This document shows, one piece after another, positions 28,366 to 37,257 of a stretch of 64,000 bases of DNA. This DNA comes from Pirellulaceae bacterium (GTDB lineage: Bacteria; Planctomycetota; Planctomycetia; Pirellulales; Pirellulaceae), in contig JAHDXO010000035.1 in the NCBI GenBank assembly GCA_023382975.1, positions 53,702 through 117,701 of the forward strand, in the 5' to 3' direction. The position numbers were made by a program, and so were the translations under genes. The notes below the pieces were generated by a model. The model ran no database searches. It saw only the letters and a program-made list of their open reading frames with translations, and was not told the origin of the DNA. How positions within the stretch are numbered: the stretch's first letter is position 1; each line of letters starts with the position of its first letter.

Positions 28366-28787
28366 GATTGAATCTCCTTGAAATAGTGGAGTGAAGAAGG
28401 GACAAACACGAACAGCACTCAAACAGCCGGCGGAAAACACTCACAATGTGTGCTAAATGCCGGAAAGAATAGAACTGAGCGTCGAGTTTGAACTTAGCCT
28501 TTGATGGAACACTATGCAAGTTACCCGAAAGAGGGTTTTTCCTCGGCAACAAGTTCTGGGCATGTTTTCGCATGCCGGGTTCCGTGGAGTCGGTCTTGCC
28601 GACTAACACGGCGTGAGCGCAATCTGCATTGGTTGGCTTGCTGCTCGCGTGTGCGGCGGGTTTCGGCGAAGTGGACCGTCGGCTAAGATCAAGGACGTTG
28701 GATCTAAGTCTGCGGACTGTCGACGTGGCGCGACCCGTTGGCGGCTCCGCATGGTGAAGTTGTTGCCTCGCATTCTAGGAGCCCGCC
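28366..28787. other. 422-bp divergent intergenic region
   Basis: It lies between DUF1559 copy 3 (minus) and the DUF2231 gene (plus), so it must hold promoters for both. Apart from the AAGGAG site of the DUF1559 gene and the AGGAG site of the DUF2231 gene, no convincing promoter, RNA or repeat was recognised. Confidence 0.5.
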
Positions 28788-29615
28788 ATGTTTCCTCTTG
28801 AACTGCCTCCGCAGCCGCCTTGGGAAGGTCTTCATCCGCTGGTGATCCATTTCCCGATCGCGTTATTGTTCGTTACCCCCGTGTTCGTCGTGCTGGCGGG
28901 CTTGCTTGGGCGGCCAGGCCGCTGGTTTGGGTTGACTGCCCTGATCCTGCTGGTGATGGGGACGGTCAGCGGTTATGTGGCCGTTCAAACGGGCGATGCA
29001 GCGTTCGATGTACTCGAAGAGATCGACGACGACGGCTGGGAAGTGGTCGAAGAGCACCAGGACGCAGCAAAGAAGGTGCAATCGCTGTTTGTCGGACTGA
29101 CGGTTCTGTACGCCGTGATTCTCGCCTTGCCGCTGGTGATCTGGAAACTGAATGCTTGGCTATACTGGTTCATCGCAAATCTCGTCTTTCTTGCTTTGCT
29201 GATGGTGGTCAATATCCAATTGGCCAACGCCGCGCATCTCGGTGGGCGACTCGTCCATCAGTACGGAGCGCGGGCCGTCCTGGGCGAGCCAGCCGAGGAG
29301 TCGGAACCCGAAGAGGAAGCAACCGACGAGACCATGGAAGAACCGACCGAAGAATCGGCGGACGAACCGGCTGTCGAGCCGATGGAGGAGCCAGCGAGCG
29401 AATCGACGGATCCAACGAGCGAATCGACCGAGCTGCCGGCGGACGAACCGATGGACGAGACGGAACCCGCGCCGGCGGAGTCGCCTAAGACGGAAGCCGA
29501 GACGGAAGAGGCCGAGAAGGTTCCGGCCGAGAAAGCGGCAACCGAGGAAGAACCCGCGAAGGAAGAACCGGTGGAATCGGAGTCGGAAACCGACGAAACG
29601 GAGGCGGCCGGTTAA
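28788..29615 (+). CDS. DUF2231 membrane protein with acidic repeat tail
   Basis: A 275-residue protein. The first 165 residues are a DUF2231 domain with four membrane helices: the signature LHPLVIHFPIALLF, then GTVSGYVAVQTGDA and the region around EEHQDAAKKVQSLFVGLTVL. The last 105 residues are almost only Glu, Pro, Ala, Thr and Ser in degenerate repeats (ESEPEEEATDETMEEPTEES). This makes a disordered, strongly acidic tail. DUF2231 proteins are often near heme or electron-transfer genes; their function is unknown. The tail may bind cations or basic proteins. Start: ATG 28788 follows AGGAG by seven bases. The GC-rich repeats could vary in length among strains. Confidence 0.85.
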   Translation: MFPLELPPQPPWEGLHPLVIHFPIALLFVTPVFVVLAGLLGRPGRWFGLTALILLVMGTVSGYVAVQTGDAAFDVLEEIDDDGWEVVEEHQDAAKKVQSLFVGLTVLYAVILALPLVIWKLNAWLYWFIANLVFLALLMVVNIQLANAAHLGGRLVHQYGARAVLGEPAEESEPEEEATDETMEEPTEESADEPAVEPMEEPASESTDPTSESTELPADEPMDETEPAPAESPKTEAETEEAEKVPAEKAATEEEPAKEEPVESESETDETEAAG

Positions 29616-29649
29616 TCGCTTCTGCGCTGCCGCGGTTGACTCGGGAAAC

Positions 29650-29682
29650 CCACGGATGAAATCACGCTGGATGCATCCGTGG
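29650..29682. terminator. Perfect 9-bp hairpin between convergent genes
   Basis: CCACGGATG and CATCCGTGG are separated by 15 bases, lying between the DUF2231 stop and the metXW stop on the other strand. It is suitable as a bidirectional terminator, though no long T-run follows. Confidence 0.5.
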
Positions 29683-29708
29683 AATTTCTGAGCTGGCCTG
29701 AGCCGGTA

Positions 29709-31517
29709 TCAATGGCTCAGCACCACGATCGCCAGATCGGCGTTGCGGTTGGGATCTTCGCTGATGCGGTCGCCCGTTTCGGTGTCCAACGCGACGGTTT
29801 CGTGGATAGTAATGGCGTGGTCGCGGCAGAATTCTTCGAAATCCGCGATCGTCAGGAACCGCACGTTGTGCGTCTCGTACCAACGGCTGCCACCGCCCAG
29901 GGCGACCAGCGGAGCACGGCCCCGCTGTGCCAACTGGTCGCGCAGCTTGTGGTAGCCGAGGTTCGGGAAGCTCACAATTCCTCGCTTACCCACCCGCAGC
30001 ATCTCGCGGATGACGGTTTGCACGTCGATGACCGTCTGCAGCGTCTGCGAGAGCAGCACGACATCGAACTGCCCATCGGCGAAATTGGCCAAGCCTTGGT
30101 TCAAGTCGGCTTGGACCACGTCCAGACCGCGGCGCACGCATTCGACCACTGCCAGCTCGTCCAATTCGATTCCCATCAGCCGCGCGTGGTCCCGCTCGCG
30201 CAGCAAGGACAGCAGGACGCCGTTGCCGCAGCCCAAGTCCAGCACGCTGGCGCCTTCGGGAATCAAGTCGGCCATCATGTGGTAGTCCAGCCGCTGAGGA
30301 TCGTGGAAGATGCTGGTCGGTTTGCGAATCCGCACGGTTCCCGAATCGCTTGCATCCGTGTCGCCGCCGTTCAAGTTCGCCAGGAAGCCCGAGACCAACG
30401 TGCCGTAGCTCGGCAAATCGTCGGGCAGCAAGAAAGCGTCGTGACCGCAGTTGCTCACCACGTTGCAGTAACTGACGCTTTGGTTCGTGACCAGCAGGGC
30501 ATCGACAATCTGCTGCGACTGAAACGGCGGGAAGAGCCAGTCGCTGGTGTAGCTGATAACCAACCAGCGGCACCGGGCCGGCCGCAGCGACTCGGCAAGT
30601 TGCTCCTGCGTCCCTCCTAGGTCGAACAGGTCCATGGCCATCGACAGGGTGATGTAGCTGTTAGCGTCGAAGCGTTCGCCGAAGCGGTCGCCCTGATATG
30701 CCAGATACGAGCCGACAGAGAACTTGGTTTCGAATTGCGTGGCGACTTCGCGCGGCCGAAAGCGGTCGGCGTCGAACTTCTCCATCATCGCTTCGCGCGA
30801 CAGGTAGGTGATGTGCCCTAGCATGCGCGCGATGGCCAGACCGACGCGCGGCCCCGGTCCCTGGTCGTAGTACCTGCCGCCCTGGTAATCGGAATCCTGG
30901 AGGATCGCGTTGCGCCCCACCACGTCGAAGGCCAACGCCTGGCTGGTCAATCGCGGGCTGGTGGCAATGGCCGCGGTGCCGGCGACCTGTTCCGGATACC
31001 GCGTCGCCCAGGTCAGCGCCATGTGCCCACCCAGCGAGCCACCGATCACCGCCAGCAGTCGCTTGATTCCCAGCGTGGCAATCAACCGCTGCTGCAGATT
31101 GACGATGTCCCCGATCGTGATCAACGGAAAGTCCGGACCGTAGGCGCGGCCGGTTTCCGGATTGATGCTGTTGGGTCCGGTCGTGCCGCGGCATCCCCCC
31201 AGCACGTTCGCGCAAATGACGTAATAGCGGTCGGTATCGATCGGTTTGCCCGGTCCGACGGCGATGTCCCACCAGCCGGGATCATCGCTTTCGTCGTGCC
31301 GCGCCACGTGGGAATCGCCGGACAAGGCGTGGCAGATCAAGACGGCGTTGCTTCGGTCGTCGTTCAGTTCTCCGTACGTTTCGTACGCGACCGTGACCGA
31401 TGGCAGTCGCCCGCCGCGTTCCAGATGCAGCGGACCGTCGAACGTGACGGTTCGGGCGTGGACCAACGGACGGGCCGTGCGGATGCTGTCGCTGCTTTCG
31501 AATTCGTTGTTTGTCAT
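29709..31517 (-). CDS. metX: Fused homoserine O-acyltransferase (MetX) and MetW
   Basis: A 602-residue fusion. Residues 1-385 are MetX, an alpha/beta hydrolase that acetylates or succinylates homoserine with acyl-CoA: VAYETYGELNDD, the nucleophile Ser161 in GGSLGGHMALTW, Asp326 in YTSDWLFPP and His359 in NCGHDAFLL. Residues 405-602 are MetW, a methyltransferase-fold protein with SAM-type motif LDLGCGNGVL at 426-435, LLSQTLQTV and SFPNLGYHKLR. In many proteobacteria metX and metW are adjacent, and MetW is needed for MetX activity. A single chain would fix the ratio. It lies 25 bp after metY, so one operon is likely. Start: ATG 31517; a GTG at 31538 is possible. Confidence 0.93.
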   Translation of the reverse strand: MTNNEFESSDSIRTARPLVHARTVTFDGPLHLERGGRLPSVTVAYETYGELNDDRSNAVLICHALSGDSHVARHDESDDPGWWDIAVGPGKPIDTDRYYVICANVLGGCRGTTGPNSINPETGRAYGPDFPLITIGDIVNLQQRLIATLGIKRLLAVIGGSLGGHMALTWATRYPEQVAGTAAIATSPRLTSQALAFDVVGRNAILQDSDYQGGRYYDQGPGPRVGLAIARMLGHITYLSREAMMEKFDADRFRPREVATQFETKFSVGSYLAYQGDRFGERFDANSYITLSMAMDLFDLGGTQEQLAESLRPARCRWLVISYTSDWLFPPFQSQQIVDALLVTNQSVSYCNVVSNCGHDAFLLPDDLPSYGTLVSGFLANLNGGDTDASDSGTVRIRKPTSIFHDPQRLDYHMMADLIPEGASVLDLGCGNGVLLSLLRERDHARLMGIELDELAVVECVRRGLDVVQADLNQGLANFADGQFDVVLLSQTLQTVIDVQTVIREMLRVGKRGIVSFPNLGYHKLRDQLAQRGRAPLVALGGGSRWYETHNVRFLTIADFEEFCRDHAITIHETVALDTETGDRISEDPNRNADLAIVVLSH

Positions 31518-31542
31518 GTCGTCCGAATTGCCTCCCACCGCG

Positions 31543-32844
31543 TCACTGCTGCGATGCCCGCAGGGCTTGGTCCAGATCGGCGCGGATGTCCTCGATGTCT
31601 TCCAAGCCGACGCTCATGCGGACGTAATCGTCGGTGATGCCGGCCGCCCGCAGTTCCTCGTCGGTCTGCTGGCTATGAGTTGTCGACGCCGGGTGGATCA
31701 CCAGCGACTTGGCGTCGCCGATGTTGGCCAGGTGCGAGCACATCTTGACCGCTTCGATGAACTTCCGTCCCGCATCGCGTCCGCCCTGGATGCCGAACCC
31801 GAGGATGGCGCCGGGGCCCATCGGCATGTAGCGCCGAGCCAATTCGTAATTCGGATGCGAAGGCAGGCCGGGATAGTTGACCCAGGTGACCAGCGGATGG
31901 GCTTCGAGGAACTCGGCCACGGCCTGGGCGTTCTGGCAGTGCCGCGGCATCCGCAGATGGAGCGTCTCCAATCCTTGCAGGAACAGGAACGCATTGAACG
32001 GGCTCATCGCTCCCCCAAGATCCCGCAGCCAGTGGGTGCGGCAGGTGATGATGTAACAGAGTTGGCCGACGACCTCGTGAAACACGGCCCCGTGGTACGA
32101 CGCATCCGGTTGGGTGAACTGCGGCCAACGATCGGCGTCCTTGGTCCAGTCGAAATTGCCGCTGTCGACGATGCAGCCACCGATGCTGGTTCCGTGACCG
32201 CCGATGAATTTGGTGGTGCTGTAGACGGAGATGTCGATGCCGTACTCGAACGGCCGGAACACGATGGGCGTCAGCACGGTGTTGTCGCAAACGACCGGCA
32301 GGCCGTGCTTGTGCGCCAGCGCGGCGATCGCTTCGTAGTCCAAGACATCGTTCTTGGGGTTCGCCAACGATTCGATGTAAACCGCCCGCGTTTCCGGACG
32401 GATCGCGCGCTCGATTTCGTCCAGCTTCGTCGCGTCGACGAACGTCACGTCGATACCAAGCCGCTTGAACGTCTGGCCCAACAGCGTGATTGTGCCGCCG
32501 TACAACGCTCGGGCACTGACCAAGTGCTGCCCGCAGTGCGCCAAGTTCAGCAACGACACGGTGACCGCCTGCTGACCGCTGGACAGGCCCAACGCCCCGA
32601 TGCCGCCTTCCAGGGCCGCCATCCGCTGCTCGAAGACGTCCGTCGTCGGGTTCATCAACCGCGTGTAGATCCAGCCCATCTCTTTCAGCGCGAACAGATC
32701 GGCCGCGTGCTGGGTGTCGCGGAAACAGTAGCTGGTCGTCTGGTGGATGGGCATCGCCCGAGAGCCCGTGGTCGGATCGGGCCGCTGGCCCGCGTGAAGT
32801 GCCTTGCTGCCAAGCCCTTGGAGTACGAATTCTGCGGAATCCAT
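31543..32844 (-). CDS. metY: O-acetylhomoserine sulfhydrylase / cystathionine gamma-synthase family (MetY)
   Basis: A 433-residue PLP enzyme of the Cys/Met metabolism family. The substrate region is ALHAGQRPDPTTGSRA, and Lys212 in VYSTTKFIGGHGT is the internal aldimine. LSSGQQAVTVSLLNLAHCGQ and ESLANPKNDVLDY are typical. It is predicted to make homocysteine from O-acylhomoserine and sulfide. Its length matches the sulfhydrylases better than MetB (about 385). The next gene downstream encodes MetX-MetW, completing the route. Start: ATG 32844 (MDSAEFVL) behind GAGAGGG; the long upstream open frame has no similarity. No SAM riboswitch was recognised in the 188-bp leader. Confidence 0.92.
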   Translation of the reverse strand: MDSAEFVLQGLGSKALHAGQRPDPTTGSRAMPIHQTTSYCFRDTQHAADLFALKEMGWIYTRLMNPTTDVFEQRMAALEGGIGALGLSSGQQAVTVSLLNLAHCGQHLVSARALYGGTITLLGQTFKRLGIDVTFVDATKLDEIERAIRPETRAVYIESLANPKNDVLDYEAIAALAHKHGLPVVCDNTVLTPIVFRPFEYGIDISVYSTTKFIGGHGTSIGGCIVDSGNFDWTKDADRWPQFTQPDASYHGAVFHEVVGQLCYIITCRTHWLRDLGGAMSPFNAFLFLQGLETLHLRMPRHCQNAQAVAEFLEAHPLVTWVNYPGLPSHPNYELARRYMPMGPGAILGFGIQGGRDAGRKFIEAVKMCSHLANIGDAKSLVIHPASTTHSQQTDEELRAAGITDDYVRMSVGLEDIEDIRADLDQALRASQQ

Positions 32845-33032
32845 GTTGTTTTCCCTCTCTGTGGTGACGAAACCCTCGCACGGCGAAGGCGAGTTGGCAT
32901 GAAATGGGACCGCATCCGAGGCGGTGATACAATTCCGTCGCGTCGTCTCACTGCTTGGAGCGGGAGGGCAAATTCTATCACGGTCGATGACAACCGCCAG
33001 ACAGCAGTCCCCTTTTTTGCGGGTTCTGCTTT

Positions 33033-33530
33033 CTACTGCACGGCATCCGAATCGCCTGGCCGGATATGCAGGTGGCAACATCCGGAACGGCCAGGCTGCC
33101 AAGTGTCCGGAGCGAACTGGAACCCGGCCGCTTCGAAGGTGCCCTTGTCAATTTCACCGGCGATGCGACAAAGCGTGACGCGCTCCGAATCGTCCAGCCC
33201 CAGTTCTTCCCAGGCGGCTTTGAGCGGGCAATGCTCCAGTTCGATATCCAATCCCTGGTCGTCGCAGCGAACAACACGCGGCGCGAACAGACGGCCATCG
33301 TCCGGGATGACAGCCAGAAATGCGTCGCGCAGTCCGGCGAAGTCGTCCGGGCCGAACGCCTGAAACTGCCGGCCGATTTGTTGGCCGCGGCGCAGAATGG
33401 CCCGCTTCATGATCGACTCGGCGCGCTGATCGCCCACTTCCTGACGCAGTTCGTCGAAGATCAAGTAGTACAAAATGGCTCGATTCTTGAACGAATCCAA
33501 CAACTGCCGACGGAGGAGTTCTTCGCTCAC
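33033..33530 (-). CDS. L-2-amino-thiazoline-4-carboxylate (ATC) hydrolase-family protein
   Basis: A 165-residue protein. It matches the ATC hydrolase family: ILYYLIFDELRQEVGDQRAE, RAILRRGQQIGRQF, PDDGRLFAPRVV, HCPLKAAWEELGL, VTLCRIAGEIDKGTFEAAGF and GCCHLHI. The family opens the thiazoline ring to give N-carbamoyl-cysteine, a route to cysteine, but many members have unknown substrates. Its place next to metY and metX-metW suggests sulfur metabolism. Start: GTG 33530 with AGGAG eight bases upstream; longer versions run into the LRR gene. It lies 32 bp after that gene and 188 bp before metY. Confidence 0.75.
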   Translation of the reverse strand: MSEELLRRQLLDSFKNRAILYYLIFDELRQEVGDQRAESIMKRAILRRGQQIGRQFQAFGPDDFAGLRDAFLAVIPDDGRLFAPRVVRCDDQGLDIELEHCPLKAAWEELGLDDSERVTLCRIAGEIDKGTFEAAGFQFAPDTWQPGRSGCCHLHIRPGDSDAVQ

Positions 33531-33562
33531 TTTTTTGGCTCCTGATCGCGCGGGGAATTCGG

Positions 33563-34813
33563 CTACCGGAGGATTTGACAATTGGGTAGCGCGGCTTGCA
33601 GCGTTTGCACGCCGGCATCGGTGACGAAGGTTCCGGCTACGTGCAACTTCCGCAGTTCGGACAACAGATGCAGATGAACGAGCCCTTTGTCGCTCACCTG
33701 CGTGGCCGACAGATCCAGGTCCTGCAGCTTCGTGAGGGGCGCCAGATGCGCGAGCCCCGCGTCGCCCGTAAAGGTCGCTTCGAGCCGCAGGGATCGCAGT
33801 TCGGACAAGCTGCCGAGCGGCTCCAGTCCCGCATCGCCGATCTGCGTGTTCCAGAGATCCAACGTGCGGAGCTTTCTGCACGCGCCCACGTGCTGGAGCG
33901 CCGCGTCGGTCAACTGGGATTGGCTCAGGTCCAGAAACTCCAGATCCGGCAGCTTGTTCAGCACCTCGAGTCCGCTGCCGTCGACGTACGTCCAACGCAA
34001 GGAAAGCCGCTTCAGCCGCGGCAGGCTGGCCAAATGGACCAAGCCTGCATCGGTGAAGTTCTGACTGGACAGCAGGCTGAGGTCGTCCAACTCCGGCAAG
34101 CTCTGCAGAACGGACAAGCCAGCGTCGGTCACCGATGTCTGCTCCAACGCCAGCGTGCGCAGCGAGCTCAGATCGGCCAGCCCGGCAATGCCCGCGTCGG
34201 TAAAGCTGGTGTTCTGCAGTTTCAGCGCGCGCAGGGCCGTCATCTTCCGCACGTGGGAAAGCGCGACATCGGTCAGCCGCAACGAGCCGCGCAGATCGAG
34301 CGACTGCAGCGCGGGAAACTCGACCAACCGCGATACTCCATCGTCCGTGATCGACGTGAACAGCAATTGCAGATGCTGCAGCGCGGTCAGGCCGGCCAGC
34401 GACTGGATGCCCGCATCAGTGACTTCGCTGCCGTGGACCTTCAGGCGGCGCAACGACGCGATACGGGAGAACGCTTCGAGATGTTCGTCGCGCGCCACTT
34501 CGTCGGGCAGATCGATGCCGACGACCGCCCCCGAACCGTCTCGTTCGACCGAACCGCCCAGTTGCTGGACCAATTCGATTGCGGCCTGAACTTCGGACGC
34601 CAACGGTGCAGTCGCTGGGGATTCATCCACCGGTGGCGCTGCCTCCGTCGTCGTTTCCGTCGCATTCGTCGCTGGCTCGGCAAATTGGGCGGATTGCCGG
34701 CCGGATTCAGCCTGCGGAGGAGTCTTCGTGGGCTCGGCCGGGCCGCAGCCGCCGACGAGGACGGCCAACCCGACGAGCCAGGAGTTACGGATCATGACCC
34801 TAGTCTTTCTCAT
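33563..34813 (-). CDS. Leucine-rich-repeat lipoprotein
   Basis: A 416-residue predicted lipoprotein with signal segment and cysteine in LAVLVGGCGPAEP. A disordered Thr/Glu/Pro linker of about 60 residues follows. The rest is about 13 leucine-rich repeats of roughly 24 residues of the bacterial T-D-A/G type: GSEVTDAGIQSLAGLTALQH, then LADLSSLRTLALEQTSVTDA and TLDLWNTQIGDAGLEPLG. LRR surfaces bind proteins or glycans; the ligand is unknown. The rhamnulokinase stop is 11 bp upstream, so co-transcription is likely. Start: ATG 34813 or ATG 34795. Confidence 0.87.
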   Translation of the reverse strand: MRKTRVMIRNSWLVGLAVLVGGCGPAEPTKTPPQAESGRQSAQFAEPATNATETTTEAAPPVDESPATAPLASEVQAAIELVQQLGGSVERDGSGAVVGIDLPDEVARDEHLEAFSRIASLRRLKVHGSEVTDAGIQSLAGLTALQHLQLLFTSITDDGVSRLVEFPALQSLDLRGSLRLTDVALSHVRKMTALRALKLQNTSFTDAGIAGLADLSSLRTLALEQTSVTDAGLSVLQSLPELDDLSLLSSQNFTDAGLVHLASLPRLKRLSLRWTYVDGSGLEVLNKLPDLEFLDLSQSQLTDAALQHVGACRKLRTLDLWNTQIGDAGLEPLGSLSELRSLRLEATFTGDAGLAHLAPLTKLQDLDLSATQVSDKGLVHLHLLSELRKLHVAGTFVTDAGVQTLQAALPNCQILR

Positions 34814-34824
34814 CGCGAACCCGT

Positions 34825-36324
34825 CTACTTCCTGCTCAGTTGTTCGAACCGGCCGTAGGCGTCGTCCCACGGCCCCGGTGACTGGGGAACGTACTCGACC
34901 ACGTCAAAGCTTCCGCGGACAAACGCGCGGGCCTCCGCGATCCCCGACACATCGCCAGCCGTGGTCGCCTGGACCATCACATTGCCGATCGCCGTTGCCT
35001 CGACCGGTCCCGCCAGAACGCGGCAGTTGCAGGCATCGGCGGCCATCTGGCACAGCAATCGGTTCTGGGTGCCGCCGCCCACGATGTGGATCGTGTTGAT
35101 CGGGGAACCGGTCAATTCGCGCAGCCAACCGAGGACCATGCGGTATCGCAGGGCCAGGCTCTCCAGGATGCACCGCACCATGGCCCCCGGCGTCTCGGGA
35201 ACCGGTTGTCCGCTGGCCCGGCATTGCTCGCGGATAGTCGCCGACATGTCCTTGGGCGCGACCAGCGACGGATCGTCCGGGTCGATCAGCGAGACCAGCG
35301 GCGCGGAACTTTCGGCCGCTTGAACCAGATCGGCCCAGCCGTACTCGCTGCCCGCCTGGTTCCAGACGCGGCGGCATTCCTGCAGCAACCAGAGTCCGGC
35401 GATGTTCTTCAACAGCCGGATCGTGTCGCCCACCCCGCCTTCGTTCGTGAAGTTCAATTCGCGGCACGTGTCGTTCACCACCGGTTGAGGGCTCTCGACA
35501 CCCATCAACGACCAAGTACCGCTGCTGATGTAGCACCAGTCCGGGACGGCGCCCGCCACGCTGGCGGCAGGCACCGCCATGACGGCGCTGGCCGTATCGT
35601 GCGAACCGGGCAGCACGACGTCCACGTTGCGCAGGCCGGTGGCCTCGGCCACATCGGCGCGAATCGGCCCCAGCTTCGTGCCCGGCGGCACAATGGCGCC
35701 GAAGATGTGCGACGGCAGACCGAATTGCTCGATCAGCTTCCACGACCAGTCTCGCGCCACCGGATTATACAACTGCGTCGTCGAAACATCGGTGAATTCG
35801 TTCGATGCTTCGCCGGTCAGCAGCCAGTGGAACAGATCGGGCATCATCAGCAACCGCTCGGCCACGTCCAACAGCGGTGAACCGGCCTGCTTCATGGCCA
35901 GCAACTGGTACAGCGAATTCAGCTCCATGAATTGCAGGCCCGTCTCGGCAAAGATCTGGTCCCGCGGCACGGTCTGGAACGCCTTGTCGAACATCCCGGC
36001 CGTGCGGCGGTCGCGATAGTGGTACGGATTGCCCAGCAATTCGCCGCCTCGTCCCAGCAAGCCGAAGTCCACGCCCCAGGTGTCCACGCCCACGCTGACG
36101 ATCCGATCCCCGAACTTGGCCGCTGCCGCGAGCAGACCTCGTTGGATATGCGTCCATTGCGCCAGCAGATCCCAGTACATGCGACCGTTGGCCACGACCG
36201 GGCCGTTGTCAAAACGGTGGACTTCCTCCAACCGCAACCTATCCGATTGCAACAACCCTGCCACCACGCGGCCGCTGGATGCGCCCAGATCGACCGCCAG
36301 ATAGACTCGCGCCTTGTCTGACAT
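34825..36324 (-). CDS. rhaB: Rhamnulokinase (FGGY carbohydrate kinase)
   Basis: A 499-residue FGGY kinase that phosphorylates L-rhamnulose with ATP. The first phosphate-binding loop is AVDLGASSGRVVAG. Also visible are VGVDTWGVDFGLLG, YRDRRTAGMFDKAF, GSHDTASAV and the ATP-binding IHIVGGGTQNRLLCQMAADA. YRDRRT and VDTWGVDFGLL are typical of RhaB rather than xylulokinase or FucK. No rhaA, rhaD or transporter gene is nearby, so the pathway is split or the substrate may differ. Start: ATG 36324, about eight bases after GGGGGA. It heads a minus-strand series ending in metX-metW. Confidence 0.9.
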   Translation of the reverse strand: MSDKARVYLAVDLGASSGRVVAGLLQSDRLRLEEVHRFDNGPVVANGRMYWDLLAQWTHIQRGLLAAAAKFGDRIVSVGVDTWGVDFGLLGRGGELLGNPYHYRDRRTAGMFDKAFQTVPRDQIFAETGLQFMELNSLYQLLAMKQAGSPLLDVAERLLMMPDLFHWLLTGEASNEFTDVSTTQLYNPVARDWSWKLIEQFGLPSHIFGAIVPPGTKLGPIRADVAEATGLRNVDVVLPGSHDTASAVMAVPAASVAGAVPDWCYISSGTWSLMGVESPQPVVNDTCRELNFTNEGGVGDTIRLLKNIAGLWLLQECRRVWNQAGSEYGWADLVQAAESSAPLVSLIDPDDPSLVAPKDMSATIREQCRASGQPVPETPGAMVRCILESLALRYRMVLGWLRELTGSPINTIHIVGGGTQNRLLCQMAADACNCRVLAGPVEATAIGNVMVQATTAGDVSGIAEARAFVRGSFDVVEYVPQSPGPWDDAYGRFEQLSRK

Positions 36325-36411
36325 CAGCATTCCCCCGTGAAACTCCAGTTCCTTGCGCCGCGTCACAGGACGCCAGCGTACCAGCGCGGCGGGACTCGGG
36401 AAAGGCGGGGG

Positions 36412-37194
36412 CTACGTGCGGCGGCCTTGTTCGCGGAGCAAGGCATCGAGCCACTGGGCGTCGTCGGAGGCCAGACGCGGCACGGGGTCTTTCTGGTAGT
36501 CGATGCCGTAGCAGCGGCCATCGCGGTAGCAATCGTCGATCAGCGGTTGAAGCTGCAAAACCGCGTCCGTTTCGCCGAGCCGCAGGGGGATGGGGATGTT
36601 CGGCAACCGCTCGCGCAGCGGCGCCGGGTAGACCTCGAACCGCTCGGGCCGCGCGTTGCGGTAGACACAGATCATGTAGACGCTGTGCATCGTTTCCGGC
36701 AACAACGACTCGGGCGCGGCCAGCATGTAAGCGCCCTGCCGGACCAGATCGATCTCGACCAAATTGACGCTACTGTTCAAGTAGCGTTTCTGCCTTTCGG
36801 AGTATTGTTCGCGTCCGTGCCGGCCGATCTTGTTCCAGGGGCTAAGGAACTCGATCACCGTGATCACTCGCCCCGCGGGGTCGACGATCTCCAGATGTCG
36901 CTCGCGCGGGTCGAGCCTTGGCACGATGACAGGCGCGGCGACCGCAACCGCTTGCGTCGCGTATGGTTCGGCGACCGCGCTTTCTTTCACCACCAGCACG
37001 TCCGGTCGGATCGTGTCGCAGTACGTTTCCCCAGCCCATACGCCCAATGTCTGTTCGATCCCGGTTCGCAGATCCTCGGGCAATTGAAGGTTGAGTTGAT
37101 TGCTCGCATAGACTATCAACCGAGCATGTACCTCGGACCATCTGGCTTCGAGATACGGATCCATGCCGGGAAACGGGCTTGTCTGCGGGTTCAT
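36412..37194 (-). CDS. DUF4058 family protein
   Basis: A 260-residue cytoplasmic protein that fits the DUF4058 family: FPGMDPYLEARWSEVHARLI at the start, then RPDVLVV, HLEIVDPAGRVITVIEFLSP and NLVEIDLVR. The arrangement RPDV...VIEFLSPWNK...LVEIDL looks like a restriction-endonuclease-like core (D...E-x-K type), but the residues are not a strict match. Function is unknown. The family is common in planctomycetes and cyanobacteria. It follows the ThiF-like gene on the same strand by 63 bp. The start is an ATG with GGAGGAG 12-15 bases upstream. Confidence 0.78.
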   Translation of the reverse strand: MNPQTSPFPGMDPYLEARWSEVHARLIVYASNQLNLQLPEDLRTGIEQTLGVWAGETYCDTIRPDVLVVKESAVAEPYATQAVAVAAPVIVPRLDPRERHLEIVDPAGRVITVIEFLSPWNKIGRHGREQYSERQKRYLNSSVNLVEIDLVRQGAYMLAAPESLLPETMHSVYMICVYRNARPERFEVYPAPLRERLPNIPIPLRLGETDAVLQLQPLIDDCYRDGRCYGIDYQKDPVPRLASDDAQWLDALLREQGRRT

Positions 37195-37257
37195 GGCTTC
37201 GATATCTCCTCCATCGTGCGCGAGACTGCTCCATCCACTATAACGCGATCGACAGGT

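Noticed and set aside
32845..33032. SAM riboswitch upstream of metY
   Set aside because: The leader lacks the conserved cores of the SAM-I and SAM-II aptamers that I would recognise.
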